Below, piece by piece: positions 9,898-18,884 of a stretch of DNA of 64,000 nt. The notes beneath the pieces are model-generated. The model was not told the DNA's origin. It ran no database searches and saw only the letters and a list, made by a program, of their open reading frames with translations. The stretch spans positions 1-64,000 of the forward strand of contig NZ_MNPU01000032.1 in NCBI RefSeq assembly GCF_001983165.1. Direction: 5' to 3'. How positions within the stretch are numbered: position 1 is the first letter of the stretch; every line of letters begins with the position of its first letter. Source of the stretch: Pseudomonas gessardii. Its GTDB lineage: Bacteria; Pseudomonadota; Gammaproteobacteria; Pseudomonadales; Pseudomonadaceae. The position numbers and the translations under genes are program-made.

Positions 9898-9966
9898 GGC
9901 TGGGTCTCGTTCAGGCGTTTTCACAATAGTGGCCGATCGCTTAAAGGTGGCGCTGGAATAAAGCGT

Positions 9967-10563
9967 TCAGCGCACGCAAAGGTGTTGCCAACAGGGTATG
10001 CCGAAATGGCCCAGCAGTTCTGCTGTTTCGCAGACTGGCAGGCCAACGACTGCGGAGTAGCTACCATTGAGCCCGGCGACAAATACTGCCGCCAACCCTT
10101 GGATAGCATAGCCGCCCGCCTTGTCCCGGGGTTCCCCGCTGTGCCAGTAAGTCGTTGCTTCGTGTGTGGAAACCTGGCGAAAACGCACGCGACTGCTGAC
10201 CAGGCGCGTTTCGCAGCGCTGTCCATCGAGCAGGGCAATGGCGGTGAGGACTTCGTGTTCACGATCAGAAAGGGCCAACAGCATGGCCAGGGCATCGGCC
10301 TGGTCCACGGGTTTGCCCAGGATCCGGCCATCGAGGATAACGGCGGTATCGGCGCCCAACACGCAGGCATTGCGGGTATCGACCAATGTCGCCAGGCCTG
10401 CGGCGGCTTTGCCACGGGCCAGGCGCTCGACGTAAGACGCCGGCGACTCGTCGTCCAGGGGTGTTTCATCGATAGCCGCGTTGACCACGGTGAACGGCAC
10501 GCCGATCTGGGTCAGCAGTTCACGCCGCCGAGGAGAGCCAGAGGCCAGATAAAGCGCATGCAT
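9967..10563 (-). CDS. Maf-like nucleoside triphosphate pyrophosphatase (YhdE type)
   Basis: The 198-residue protein has the Maf N-terminal signature LASGSPRRRELL (residues 6-17) and the conserved aspartate D72 in GADTAVIL. Family members hydrolyse non-canonical or modified pyrimidine triphosphates; the YhdE subgroup acts on dTTP, UTP and methylated forms. The start at 10563 (MHALYLASGS) leaves about 50 bases after mreD. It sits between mreD and rng, the typical proteobacterial order. Confidence 0.93.
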   Translation of the reverse strand: MHALYLASGSPRRRELLTQIGVPFTVVNAAIDETPLDDESPASYVERLARGKAAAGLATLVDTRNACVLGADTAVILDGRILGKPVDQADALAMLLALSDREHEVLTAIALLDGQRCETRLVSSRVRFRQVSTHEATTYWHSGEPRDKAGGYAIQGLAAVFVAGLNGSYSAVVGLPVCETAELLGHFGIPCWQHLCVR

Positions 10564-10613
10564 TGCAGACTCTCCCTGTGGGTTCGATAACCAGGTAGAA
10601 CCTCGCGCCCCAC

Positions 10614-11102
10614 TCAATTGATTTTATAGCGGCGACGTAACCCACGCAGGCCAAAGCTGATCCATGGCCACAGCAGCGCGCTGACCAGGGCCGGCAAAAC
10701 CAGCGCCAGGGTGGGTTGGCGGTTACCGGTCAAGGCACTGAGCCACAGTTGCACCAACTGGGCCAGGCCGAAGATCACCAGGATCACCAGGCACTGCTGC
10801 CACATCGGGAACATGCGCAGGCGTTGCTGCAACGACAGCACCAGGAAGGTAATCAGCGTGAGAATCAAGGCGTTCTGGCCAAGCAGCGTGCCATACATCA
10901 CGTCTTCAGCCAGCCCCAGGCACATGGCCGTGACCATCCCGACCTTGTGCGGCAAGGCCAGGGCCCAGAAGGCCAGCAGCAGGGCCAGCCACAGCGGGCG
11001 CAGGATTTCCATGAACTGCGGCATCGGCGAAACGCTGAGCAGCATGCCGATGGCGAAGGTCAACCAGACCATCCAGCCATTGCGCGAATGAGTACCGGCC
11101 AT
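10614..11102 (-). CDS. mreD: Rod shape-determining protein MreD
   Basis: The 162-residue inner-membrane protein has five or six hydrophobic segments and matches MreD in size and place. It works with MreB, MreC, RodA and PBP2 in the elongasome that directs lateral wall synthesis. Its ATG overlaps the mreC stop codon by one base (TAATG), indicating translational coupling. Confidence 0.93.
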   Translation of the reverse strand: MAGTHSRNGWMVWLTFAIGMLLSVSPMPQFMEILRPLWLALLLAFWALALPHKVGMVTAMCLGLAEDVMYGTLLGQNALILTLITFLVLSLQQRLRMFPMWQQCLVILVIFGLAQLVQLWLSALTGNRQPTLALVLPALVSALLWPWISFGLRGLRRRYKIN

Positions 11103-12154
11103 TATTGCGCCCCCTGTCGAGTGGTTGCCGGCGCCGGAGCCGTCGCCGCTGGCTTGACTGGCCGAGCAGGTTGGGCCACCGGTCTGGCAGGTGTTGCCGT
11201 AGTGGGCGCGGCGGGTGCAACCGGGGCCGCCGGTTTGGGTACGGTTGCCGGGATAATCGGCGTGGTGGCGCCGTCTTGTTTTTCCTGCGCTTCCTGGGCC
11301 TGGGCGGCTTCGTTGGCACGTTCTTCCGGCGTGCGTGTGTCACTGAACACCAGCAACAGGTAGCGGCTACGGTTCAGCGCGGCCGTGGGCACGGCGCGGA
11401 CAATCGCGAACGGCTGGCCGGAATCGTGGATCACTTCCTTGACCGTCGCCACCGGATAGCCCGCCGGGAACCGCTGGCCGAGGCCGGAGCTGACCAGCAG
11501 GTCGCCTTCCTTGATGTCGGCGGTGTCCGCCACATGCCGCAGCTCCAGGCGCTCCGGGTTGCCCGTGCCACTGGCAATCGCCCGCAGGCCATTGCGGTTG
11601 ACCTGCACCGGAATGCTGTGGGTGGTGTCGGTCAGTAGCAGCACACGGGAGGTATAGGGCATCAACTCCACCACCTGGCCCATCAGGCCACGGGCATCGA
11701 GCACCGGCTGGCCCAGGACCACACCATCGCGCTCGCCCTTGTTGATGATGATGCGATGGGTGAAGGGGTTGGGGTCCATGCCGATCAACTCGGCCACTTC
11801 GACCTTTTCGTTGACCAACGCGGACGAGTTGAGCAACTCGCGCAGCCGCACGTTCTGCTCGGTCAGGGCCGCCAGCTTTTGCATGCGCCCCTGCAACAGC
11901 AGGTTTTCGGTCTTGAGTTTTTCGTTCTCGGCCACCAGTTCGGTACGGCTGCCAAACTGGCTGGCCACACCTTGCCATAGCCGTTGCGGCAGGTCGGTGA
12001 TCCAGTAGGACTGCATCAAGACCAGCGACATCTGGCTACGCACTGGCTTGAGCAGTGTGAAACGGGCATCGACCACCATCAGCGCGACCGATAGCACGAC
12101 CAGCACCAACAAGCGCACGCCCAATGAGGGGCCTTTAGTGAAGAGCGGTTTAAT
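11102..12154 (-). CDS. mreC: Rod shape-determining protein MreC, probable ATT start
   Basis: MreC is a bitopic protein with an N-terminal transmembrane helix (LLVLVVLSVALMVV), a coiled coil and periplasmic beta domains, ending here in a roughly 50-residue Pro/Ala-rich tail. It bridges cytoplasmic MreB to the periplasmic wall synthases. The first standard start is TTG at 12124 and has no ribosome-binding site. An ATT at 12154 lies six bases after a strong GGGAGGAG (12168-12161) and gives the N-terminus MIKPLFTKGPSLG, so it is preferred here. If wrong, the protein begins at 12124 with 340 residues. The stop overlaps the mreD start. Confidence 0.9.
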   Translation of the reverse strand: MKPLFTKGPSLGVRLLVLVVLSVALMVVDARFTLLKPVRSQMSLVLMQSYWITDLPQRLWQGVASQFGSRTELVAENEKLKTENLLLQGRMQKLAALTEQNVRLRELLNSSALVNEKVEVAELIGMDPNPFTHRIIINKGERDGVVLGQPVLDARGLMGQVVELMPYTSRVLLLTDTTHSIPVQVNRNGLRAIASGTGNPERLELRHVADTADIKEGDLLVSSGLGQRFPAGYPVATVKEVIHDSGQPFAIVRAVPTAALNRSRYLLLVFSDTRTPEERANEAAQAQEAQEKQDGATTPIIPATVPKPAAPVAPAAPTTATPARPVAQPARPVKPAATAPAPATTRQGAQ

Positions 12155-12232
12155 AGGCCGCTCCTCCCGGGCAGATATTCTCTTTATTCATACGGCATCA
12201 AACCGGCCTGGATGCAGATTGAAGAAGATAAA

Positions 12233-12271
12233 CGCCAACAGGCAGCACTGCAAAGTGCTGCCTGCCTGGCG
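12233..12271 (-). terminator. Hairpin between mreB and mreC
   Basis: An 11-bp perfect stem (CAGGCAGCACT / AGTGCTGCCTG, 12239-12249 with 12254-12264), extended by CGCCA/TGGCG, follows the mreB stop. The downstream minus strand reads GTTTATCTTCTTC, a weak T-tract. It probably attenuates transcription so that mreB is expressed above mreCD, or protects the mreB 3' end. Confidence 0.55.
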
Positions 12272-12293
12272 AAACATGGTGCAACCAACGAGC

Positions 12294-13331
12294 TTATTCG
12301 CTGGAGAGCAGGTCCATGGTGTGTTTATCCATCATTTCCAGTGCACGACCACCACCGCGGGCAACGCAGGTCAGCGGGTCTTCGGCAACGATCACCGGCA
12401 GACCGGTTTCCTGGGCCAGCAGCTTGTCGAGGTCGCGCAGCAAGGCACCACCACCGGTCAGCACCAGGCCACGCTCGGCGATATCGGAAGCCAGTTCCGG
12501 CGGCGACTGCTCCAGCGCGCTTTTGACCGCCTGAACGATGGTGGCCAGGGACTCTTGCAGAGCTTCCAGCACTTCATTGGAGTTCAGGGTAAAGGCACGT
12601 GGCACGCCTTCGGCCAGGTTGCGACCGCGAACATCGACTTCGCGCACTTCGCCGCCCGGGTAAGCGGTGCCGATTTCCTGCTTGATGCGCTCGGCGGTGG
12701 ATTCGCCGATCAGGCTGCCGTAGTTACGACGCACATACGTGATGATCGCTTCGTCGAAGCGGTCGCCGCCCACACGCACGGACTCGGCATACACCACGCC
12801 ATTGAGGGAAATCAGGGCGATCTCGGTAGTACCACCACCGATATCCACCACCATCGAACCGCGCGCCTCTTCAACCGGCAGGCCGGCGCCGATGGCAGCC
12901 GCCATTGGCTCTTCGATCAGGAACACTTCGCGGGCACCGGCGCCAAGGGCCGATTCACGGATGGCACGACGCTCCACCTGGGTGGATTTGCATGGTACGC
13001 AGATCAGCACACGAGGGCTGGGCTGCAAGAAACTGTTTTCGTGAACTTTGTTGATGAAGTACTGCAGCATCTTCTCGCAGACGCTGAAGTCGGCGATCAC
13101 GCCGTCTTTCATCGGACGAATGGCGGCAATGTTGCCAGGTGTGCGGCCGAGCATGCGCTTGGCCTCGGTGCCCACGGCAACGACACTTTTCTGATTACCA
13201 TGGGTCCGAATGGCCACAACCGATGGCTCATTCAGGACGATACCGCGCTCGCGCACGTAAATAAGGGTGTTGGCAGTGCCCAGGTCGATGGAAAGATCGC
13301 TGGAAAACATGCCACGCAGTTTCTTGAACAT
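12294..13331 (-). CDS. mreB: Rod shape-determining actin MreB
   Basis: The 345-residue bacterial actin has the nucleotide-binding signatures SIDLGTANTLIY (phosphate 1), VDIGGGTTE (phosphate 2) and LTGGGALL (adenosine). It assembles filaments under the inner membrane that guide the elongasome. The start at 13331 (MFKKLRGM) includes the N-terminal amphipathic membrane-binding segment. It is the first gene of mreBCD and is divergent from gatCAB across a 210-base promoter region. Confidence 0.97.
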   Translation of the reverse strand: MFKKLRGMFSSDLSIDLGTANTLIYVRERGIVLNEPSVVAIRTHGNQKSVVAVGTEAKRMLGRTPGNIAAIRPMKDGVIADFSVCEKMLQYFINKVHENSFLQPSPRVLICVPCKSTQVERRAIRESALGAGAREVFLIEEPMAAAIGAGLPVEEARGSMVVDIGGGTTEIALISLNGVVYAESVRVGGDRFDEAIITYVRRNYGSLIGESTAERIKQEIGTAYPGGEVREVDVRGRNLAEGVPRAFTLNSNEVLEALQESLATIVQAVKSALEQSPPELASDIAERGLVLTGGGALLRDLDKLLAQETGLPVIVAEDPLTCVARGGGRALEMMDKHTMDLLSSE

Positions 13332-13541
13332 GGGAAAGGGACCCTAGGCAACGCGTGGGTAAAAAAGTGCGGCAAACTCTAACAACGACAGGGATTTTGG
13401 GCAAGGCGCCAATGTGCTAAATTGACCGACTTTCTGTGCACCTAACCCCACAATCGCGGCCTTATGACCGTAGAAATGCGGTAGTGTTCCGACAATCTAA
13501 CACACGGATAGCTTCCGTTCTGTTTTCCACTGGAGAATCCC

Positions 13542-13829
13542 ATGGCGCTTGAACGCTCCGACGTGGAAAAAATCGCTCATCTGGCCTGCCTGGGCCTCAA
13601 TGAAGCCGATCTTCCACAGACCACCGCAGCCCTGAACAGCATTCTCGGGCTGGTCGACCAGATGCAAGCGGTGAATACCGACGGCATCGAACCCCTGGCC
13701 CACCCACTGGAAGCCAGCCAGCGCCTGCGCGCAGACGTCGTGACCGAACGCAATAACCGCGAGGCCTACCAGTCCATCGCACCTGCGGTCGAGAACGGCC
13801 TGTACCTGGTTCCGAAAGTCATCGACTAA
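13542..13829 (+). CDS. gatC: Asp/Glu-tRNA amidotransferase subunit C
   Basis: The 95-residue GatC wraps around GatA and stabilises the GatCAB complex, which converts misacylated Asp-tRNA(Asn) and/or Glu-tRNA(Gln) to the amide forms. The N-terminus MALERSDVEKIAHLA and the conserved ANNxREAYQ-like end (NNREAYQSIAP) identify the family. The preceding GGAGAATCCC is a good ribosome-binding site. It is the first gene of gatCAB. Confidence 0.95.
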   Translation: MALERSDVEKIAHLACLGLNEADLPQTTAALNSILGLVDQMQAVNTDGIEPLAHPLEASQRLRADVVTERNNREAYQSIAPAVENGLYLVPKVID

Positions 13830-13845
13830 AGGGAAAGAGCCTGCA

Positions 13846-15297
13846 ATGCATCAATTGACTCTGGCCGAGATCGCCCGCGGTCTCGCCGACAAAAAGTTTT
13901 CTTCCGAAGAGCTGACCACGACCCTGCTGGCGCGTATCGCCGCGCTGGACCCGAAGGTCAACAGCTTCATCAGCCTCACCGAAGAGCTGGCCCTTAGCCA
14001 GGCCAAGGCCGCCGACGCCCGTCGCGCCAACGGTGAAAGCGGCGCGCTGCTGGGTGCGCCAATCGGTCACAAGGACCTGTTCTGCACCCAGGGCATCCGC
14101 ACCAGCTGTGGCTCGAAGATGCTCGACAACTTCAAGGCGCCCTACGACGCCACCGTGGTCGCCAAGCTGGCCGAAGCCGGGGCCGTGACCCTGGGCAAGA
14201 CCAACATGGACGAATTCGCCATGGGCTCGGCCAACGAATCGAGCTACTACGGCGCGGTGAAAAACCCGTGGAACCTGGAGCATGTGCCCGGCGGTTCGTC
14301 CGGTGGCTCGGCTGCCGCCGTGGCCGCCCGCCTGCTGCCGGCCGCTACAGCCACCGATACCGGCGGCTCGATCCGCCAGCCCGCCGCCTTCACCAACCTC
14401 ACCGGCCTGAAACCGACCTACGGGCGTGTTTCCCGCTGGGGCATGATTGCCTACGCGTCCAGCCTCGACCAAGGCGGCCCCCTGGCCCGCACCGCCGAAG
14501 ACTGCGCAATATTGTTACAAGGCATGGCCGGCTTCGACGCCAAGGACTCCACCAGCATCGACGAACCGGTGCCGGACTACAGCGCCAGCCTCAATACCTC
14601 GCTCAAAGGCCTGCGCATCGGCGTGCCGAAAGAGTATTTCAGCGCCGGCCTCGACCCGCGTATCGCCGAGCTGGTGCATAACAGCGTCAAGGAACTGGAA
14701 AAGCTCGGCGCGGTGATCAAGGAAATCAGCCTGCCGAACAACCAGCACGCGATCCCTGCGTACTACGTGATCGCCCCGGCCGAAGCCTCGTCGAACCTGT
14801 CGCGCTTCGACGGCGTGCGTTTCGGCTATCGCTGCGAAGACCCGAAAGACCTCACCGACCTGTACAAACGCTCCCGTGGCGAAGGTTTCGGCGTGGAAGT
14901 GCAGCGCCGCATCATGGTCGGCGCCTACGCCCTGTCGGCTGGTTACTACGACGCGTACTACCTCAAGGCGCAAAAGATCCGACGCCTGATCAAGAACGAC
15001 TTCATGGCCGCCTTTAATGAAGTCGACGTGATCCTCGGCCCGACCACGCCGAACCCGGCCTGGAAGATCGGCGCCAAGACCGGCGACCCGATCGCCGAGT
15101 ACCTGGAAGACCTCTACACCATCACCGCCAACCTCGCGGGCTTGCCGGGCTTGTCCATGCCTGCCGGTTTCGTCGACGGGCTGCCGGTGGGCGTGCAGTT
15201 GCTCGCCCCGTATTTCCAGGAAGGCCGCCTGCTCAATGTGGCGCACCAGTACCAGTTGAACACTGACTGGCACACTCGCACCCCTACCGGCTTCTGA
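13846..15297 (+). CDS. gatA: Asp/Glu-tRNA amidotransferase subunit A
   Basis: The 483-residue GatA is the amidase that releases ammonia from glutamine. The amidase-signature triad is visible: K76 in GHKDLFC, S151 in the GGSSGGS segment and nucleophile S175 in DTGGSIRQP. Length is normal. It starts 16 bases after gatC with a GGGAAAGAG leader and is followed closely by gatB. Confidence 0.97.
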   Translation: MHQLTLAEIARGLADKKFSSEELTTTLLARIAALDPKVNSFISLTEELALSQAKAADARRANGESGALLGAPIGHKDLFCTQGIRTSCGSKMLDNFKAPYDATVVAKLAEAGAVTLGKTNMDEFAMGSANESSYYGAVKNPWNLEHVPGGSSGGSAAAVAARLLPAATATDTGGSIRQPAAFTNLTGLKPTYGRVSRWGMIAYASSLDQGGPLARTAEDCAILLQGMAGFDAKDSTSIDEPVPDYSASLNTSLKGLRIGVPKEYFSAGLDPRIAELVHNSVKELEKLGAVIKEISLPNNQHAIPAYYVIAPAEASSNLSRFDGVRFGYRCEDPKDLTDLYKRSRGEGFGVEVQRRIMVGAYALSAGYYDAYYLKAQKIRRLIKNDFMAAFNEVDVILGPTTPNPAWKIGAKTGDPIAEYLEDLYTITANLAGLPGLSMPAGFVDGLPVGVQLLAPYFQEGRLLNVAHQYQLNTDWHTRTPTGF

Positions 15298-15307
15298 GGA
15301 GAACACT

Positions 15308-16753
15308 ATGCAATGGGAAGTTGTGATCGGGCTGGAGATTCACACCCAGCTCGCCACCCAATCGAAGATTTTCTCCGGTAGCGCCACCACGTTCGGCGCA
15401 GAACCCAACACCCAGGCCAGCCTGGTCGATCTGGGCATGCCTGGCGTATTGCCAGTGCTGAACCAGGAAGCGGTGCGCATGGCGGTGATGTTCGGCCTGG
15501 CGATTGACGCCCAGATCGGCCAGCACAACGTGTTTGCGCGCAAGAACTACTTCTACCCGGACCTGCCCAAGGGCTACCAGATCAGCCAGATGGAGTTGCC
15601 GATTGTCGGCAAGGGCTACCTGGATATCCCCCTGGAAGACGGCACGATCAAACGTGTCGGCGTGACCCGCGCACACCTGGAAGAAGATGCCGGCAAGAGC
15701 CTGCATGAAGAATTCAACGGCGCCAGCGGCATCGACCTGAACCGCGCCGGCACGCCGCTGCTGGAGATCGTGTCCGAGCCGGATATGCGCAGCGCCAAGG
15801 AAGCCGTGGCCTACGTCAAGACCATCCACGCGCTGGTGCGCTACCTGGGCATCTGCGACGGCAACATGGCCGAAGGTTCCCTGCGTTGCGATTGCAACGT
15901 GTCGGTACGGCCAAAAGGCCAGGTCGAGTACGGCACCCGCTGCGAGATCAAGAACGTCAACTCGTTCCGCTTCATCGAGAAAGCGATCAACACCGAAGTC
16001 CGGCGCCAGATCGAATTGATCGAAGACGGCGGCAAGGTGATCCAGCAGACCCGCCTGTACGACCCGAACAAGGACGAAACCCGCGCCATGCGCAGCAAGG
16101 AGGAAGCCAACGACTACCGTTACTTCCCCGACCCGGACCTGCTGCCGGTGGTCATCGAGGATTCGTTCCTCAATGACGTGCGCGCGACCCTGCCGGAATT
16201 GCCACCGCAAAAACGCGAGCGCTTCCAGGCGCAGTTCGGTCTGTCGGTATATGACGCCAGCGTCCTGGCGTCGAGCCGTGAGCAAGCCGACTACTTTGAG
16301 AAAGTCGTGAGCATCGCCGGTGACGCCAAGCTGGCGGCCAACTGGGTCATGGTTGAACTGGGCAGCCTGTTGAACAAACAGGGCCTGGAAATCGACGAAG
16401 CCCCGGTCTCGGCCGAACAACTGGGCGGCATGTTGCTGCGCATCAAGGACAACACCATCTCCGGCAAAATCGCCAAGACCGTGTTCGAGGCCATGGCCAG
16501 CGGTGAAGGCAACGCCGACGAGATCATCGAGAAGCGCGGCCTCAAGCAAGTCACCGACAGCGGCGCGATCTCGGCCGTTCTCGATGAAATGCTGGCGGCC
16601 AACGCCGAGCAGGTCGAACAGTACCGCGCAGCCGATGAAGCCAAGCGCGGCAAGATGTTTGGCTTCTTTGTGGGCCAGGCGATGAAGGCCTCCAAAGGCA
16701 AGGCCAACCCGCAACAGGTCAACGAATTGCTCAAGAGCAAGCTCGAAGGCTGA
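15308..16753 (+). CDS. gatB: Asp/Glu-tRNA amidotransferase subunit B
   Basis: The 481-residue GatB binds and phosphorylates the misacylated tRNA and receives ammonia from GatA. It starts with MQWEVVIGLEIHTQL, the family signature, has the LNRAGTPLLEIVSEPD motif, and ends with the helical YqeY/tail domain. The GAGGAGAAC ribosome-binding site is ten bases after gatA. A REP pair follows instead of an obvious terminator. Confidence 0.97.
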   Translation: MQWEVVIGLEIHTQLATQSKIFSGSATTFGAEPNTQASLVDLGMPGVLPVLNQEAVRMAVMFGLAIDAQIGQHNVFARKNYFYPDLPKGYQISQMELPIVGKGYLDIPLEDGTIKRVGVTRAHLEEDAGKSLHEEFNGASGIDLNRAGTPLLEIVSEPDMRSAKEAVAYVKTIHALVRYLGICDGNMAEGSLRCDCNVSVRPKGQVEYGTRCEIKNVNSFRFIEKAINTEVRRQIELIEDGGKVIQQTRLYDPNKDETRAMRSKEEANDYRYFPDPDLLPVVIEDSFLNDVRATLPELPPQKRERFQAQFGLSVYDASVLASSREQADYFEKVVSIAGDAKLAANWVMVELGSLLNKQGLEIDEAPVSAEQLGGMLLRIKDNTISGKIAKTVFEAMASGEGNADEIIEKRGLKQVTDSGAISAVLDEMLAANAEQVEQYRAADEAKRGKMFGFFVGQAMKASKGKANPQQVNELLKSKLEG

Positions 16754-16799
16754 TAGCAATGAATGGTCCGAGCTGGATTTTACTTGCGACTCGGACCCC

Positions 16800-16892
16800 A
16801 TGTGGGAGCGGGCTTGCTCGCGATGGCGGAGTGTCAGTCAATGTATTTGGCGACTGATTCACCGCTATCGCGAGCAAGCCCGCTCCCACATT
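16800..16892. repeat. REP pair (inverted, GCGGGCTTGCTCGCGAT type)
   Basis: Two inverted REP copies, TGTGGGAGCGGGCTTGCTCG at the left and its reverse complement at 16866-16891, flank a spacer with its own inner inverted repeat. The pair lies between gatB and the RlpA-like gene and can fold into a long hairpin. Confidence 0.9.
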
Positions 16893-16913
16893 TGTAATGG
16901 GGACACCTTGAAA

Positions 16914-17285
16914 ATGAAGCGTCTACTCGGCCTCTGCGCCCTGTTCTCCCTGCTCACCGGCTGCGCCAGTGGCCTGGTCGACCCCAACGGCTACGACGAA
17001 ACCGGCACCGCGTCCTACTACGGCGCCAAGCACCACGGCAAGAAAACCGCCAGCGGTGAACCCTTCAACCAACACGCCCTGACCGCCGCCCACCGGCGCC
17101 TGCCATTCGGCACGCGGGTGCAGGTCACCAACCTGGCCAATGACAAATCCGTGGTGGTGCGCATCAATGATCGCGGCCCGCATACCCGTGGCCGGCTGAT
17201 CGATCTTTCACGCAAGGCTGCCGAGCAGTTGGGTATGCTGCGCAGCGGAACCGCGCGCGTGCGCGTGCAAGCCCTGAGCAACTGA
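16914..17285 (+). CDS. Short RlpA-like septal lipoprotein
   Basis: The 123-residue precursor has a lipoprotein signal with lipobox LLTGC (acylated Cys17) and one double-psi beta-barrel domain: TASYYGAKHHGKKTASGE, then VRINDRGPH and RGRLIDLS. RlpA of P. aeruginosa is a lytic transglycosylase acting on denuded glycan strands, and this domain carries the catalytic residues. The C-terminal SPOR domain of full-length RlpA is absent, so septal targeting by that route is not expected. Upstream in-frame codons come from the REP repeat, so the ATG at 16914 is the start. Confidence 0.85.
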   Translation: MKRLLGLCALFSLLTGCASGLVDPNGYDETGTASYYGAKHHGKKTASGEPFNQHALTAAHRRLPFGTRVQVTNLANDKSVVVRINDRGPHTRGRLIDLSRKAAEQLGMLRSGTARVRVQALSN

Positions 17286-17302
17286 CTGACGGAGCCCTGA
17301 CC

Positions 17303-18394
17303 ATTTTCGGATTAAGCGCCCTTTCGCCCATCAGCCTGATTGAACTGATCGGCGGCCTGTTGCTGCTGATTGCCGGCGCCCAAGTGCTGGTACGCGCCGC
17401 CGTGCGCCTGGCCGCCAGCCTCAAGGTCAGGCCGCTGATCATTGGCTTGAGTATCGTGGCCTTTGGCAGCAGCGCGCCGCAAATCGCCGTCAGCCTGCAG
17501 GCCACCCTGGCCGGCAATACCGATATTGCCGTGGGCAGCGTGATCGGCAGCAGCATCTTCAATATCCTCGTGACCCTGGGCCTGTCGGCGCTGATCATTC
17601 CCCTGCGCGTGTCGCGGCAACTGGTGCGCCTGGATATCCCGGTGATGATCGGCGCCAGCCTGCTGCTGTTTATTCTCGCCAGCGATGAACAACTGACTCC
17701 CATTGACGGCCTGACCTTGCTCGCGGCCCTGCTCGCTTACCTCGGCCTGTTGCTGTACCAGACCCGCCATTCACGCCGCCCACGCACCCGGGCCACGGTC
17801 GTGCAGGCGCCCTGGTTAAGCAGTTTGCTATGGATGCTCGGCGGGCTCGTGCTGCTGGTGCTCGCCGGGCATCTGGTGCTGGGAGCCGCAGTGGAGGTGG
17901 CCAGCGACCTGGGCCTGTCCGAGCGGGTGATCGGCCTGACCATCGTCGCCGTCAGCACCTCCCTGCCGTGCCTCGCCACCTCGCTGATTGCCGCCCTGCG
18001 CGGCGAACGGGAAATTGCGGTGGGCAACGTGATCGGCAGCAACCTGTTCAACCTGTTGGGGGTACTGGGCTTTACCGCGCTGGTGGCGCCGTCGCCCTTG
18101 TCGGTGTCGCCCAACGCCCTGGATTTCGACCTGCCGGTAATGCTCGGGGTTGTCGCGTTGTGCCTGCCGGTGTTCTACACCGGCTACCGCATCACCCGCG
18201 CCGAAGGCTTGCTGCTGCTGGGACTGTACCTGGCGTACGGGCTGCATGTGGTGTCCTTCACCACCGGCATGCCGCTGGCCAACAAGCTGGAACAACTGAT
18301 GCTGTATTACGTCCTGCCAGCGCTGGTGGCTTTCCTGCTGCTCACCTCGCTGCGAGCCTGGCGCCGCCAACACCACAAGAGGGAATCGCAATGA
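17303..18394 (+). CDS. CaCA-family cation/Ca2+ exchanger (YrbG-like), probable ATT start
   Basis: About 360 residues with ten or so membrane helices and the two alpha-repeats that define the Ca2+/cation antiporter superfamily: FGSSAPQIAVS with GSVIGSSIFNIL, and STSLPCLATS with GNVIGSNLFNLL. It probably exports Ca2+ or another cation in exchange for Na+ or H+. The first standard start, TTG at 17360, would cut into the first helix (ISLIELIGGLLLLIAGAQVL). An ATT at 17303 lies eight bases after GGAG and keeps that helix whole; CTG at 17297 is another option. The end overlaps the next gene by four bases (ATGA). Confidence 0.88.
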   Translation: MFGLSALSPISLIELIGGLLLLIAGAQVLVRAAVRLAASLKVRPLIIGLSIVAFGSSAPQIAVSLQATLAGNTDIAVGSVIGSSIFNILVTLGLSALIIPLRVSRQLVRLDIPVMIGASLLLFILASDEQLTPIDGLTLLAALLAYLGLLLYQTRHSRRPRTRATVVQAPWLSSLLWMLGGLVLLVLAGHLVLGAAVEVASDLGLSERVIGLTIVAVSTSLPCLATSLIAALRGEREIAVGNVIGSNLFNLLGVLGFTALVAPSPLSVSPNALDFDLPVMLGVVALCLPVFYTGYRITRAEGLLLLGLYLAYGLHVVSFTTGMPLANKLEQLMLYYVLPALVAFLLLTSLRAWRRQHHKRESQ

Positions 18395-18774
18395 CCGATC
18401 AACCGAAATCCGGCGTGCAAATGCGTCGCCAGGTCATGGGTGATGTATTTGTCGACCGCGCCTTGGGCAATGCCACCGAATTCACCCAGCCGTTGCAGGA
18501 CTTCGTCAACGAACATGCCTGGGGCGGGGTGTGGAACCGTGAAGGCCTACCGCTGAAGACCCGCAGCCTGATCACCCTCGCGGCCTTGACCGCCTTGAAG
18601 TGCCCGCAGGAACTCAAGGGCCATGTACGCGGCGCGCTGAACAATGGCTGTACCGTCGAAGAAATTCGCGAGGCGCTGCTGCACTGCGCGGTGTATGCCG
18701 GCGTGCCGGCGGCGATTGATGCGTTTCGGGCGGCGCAGGAAGTGATTGAGGCGTATCAGCCGGCCCCGCAGTGA
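18391..18774 (+). CDS. Carboxymuconolactone decarboxylase-family protein (PcaC-like)
   Basis: The 127-residue protein has the CMD fold core: KTRSLITLAALTALKCPQEL, then GHVRGALNNGCTVEEIREAL and HCAVYAGVPAAIDAF. Its size and sequence resemble 4-carboxymuconolactone decarboxylase (PcaC) of the protocatechuate pathway, but no other pca gene is nearby, so the substrate is uncertain. The start overlaps the exchanger stop codon, which implies translational coupling. Confidence 0.85.
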   Translation: MTDQPKSGVQMRRQVMGDVFVDRALGNATEFTQPLQDFVNEHAWGGVWNREGLPLKTRSLITLAALTALKCPQELKGHVRGALNNGCTVEEIREALLHCAVYAGVPAAIDAFRAAQEVIEAYQPAPQ

Positions 18775-18785
18775 CTGTTAGATTG

Positions 18786-18862
18786 CTATCGCGGGCAAGC
18801 CCGCTCCCACACTTGAAGGTGTTCACCGCTCAAAAATGTGGGAGCGGGCTTGCCCGCGATTG
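18786..18862. repeat. REP pair
   Basis: Inverted copies ATCGCGGGCAAGCCCGCTCC and its complement are separated by about 25 bases. It lies between convergent genes (the PcaC-like gene and the AEC carrier) and may serve as a bidirectional 3' hairpin. Confidence 0.9.
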
Positions 18863-18884
18863 GCCCTGAAGAACACTACTGATT

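Noticed and set aside
16800..16913. N-terminal extension of the RlpA-like protein
   Set aside because: The extra codons are translated REP repeat; the lipoprotein signal begins at 16914.
16800..18862. CRISPR array suggested by repeated palindromes
   Set aside because: The copies are dispersed inverted REP pairs, not regularly spaced direct repeats, and no cas genes are present.
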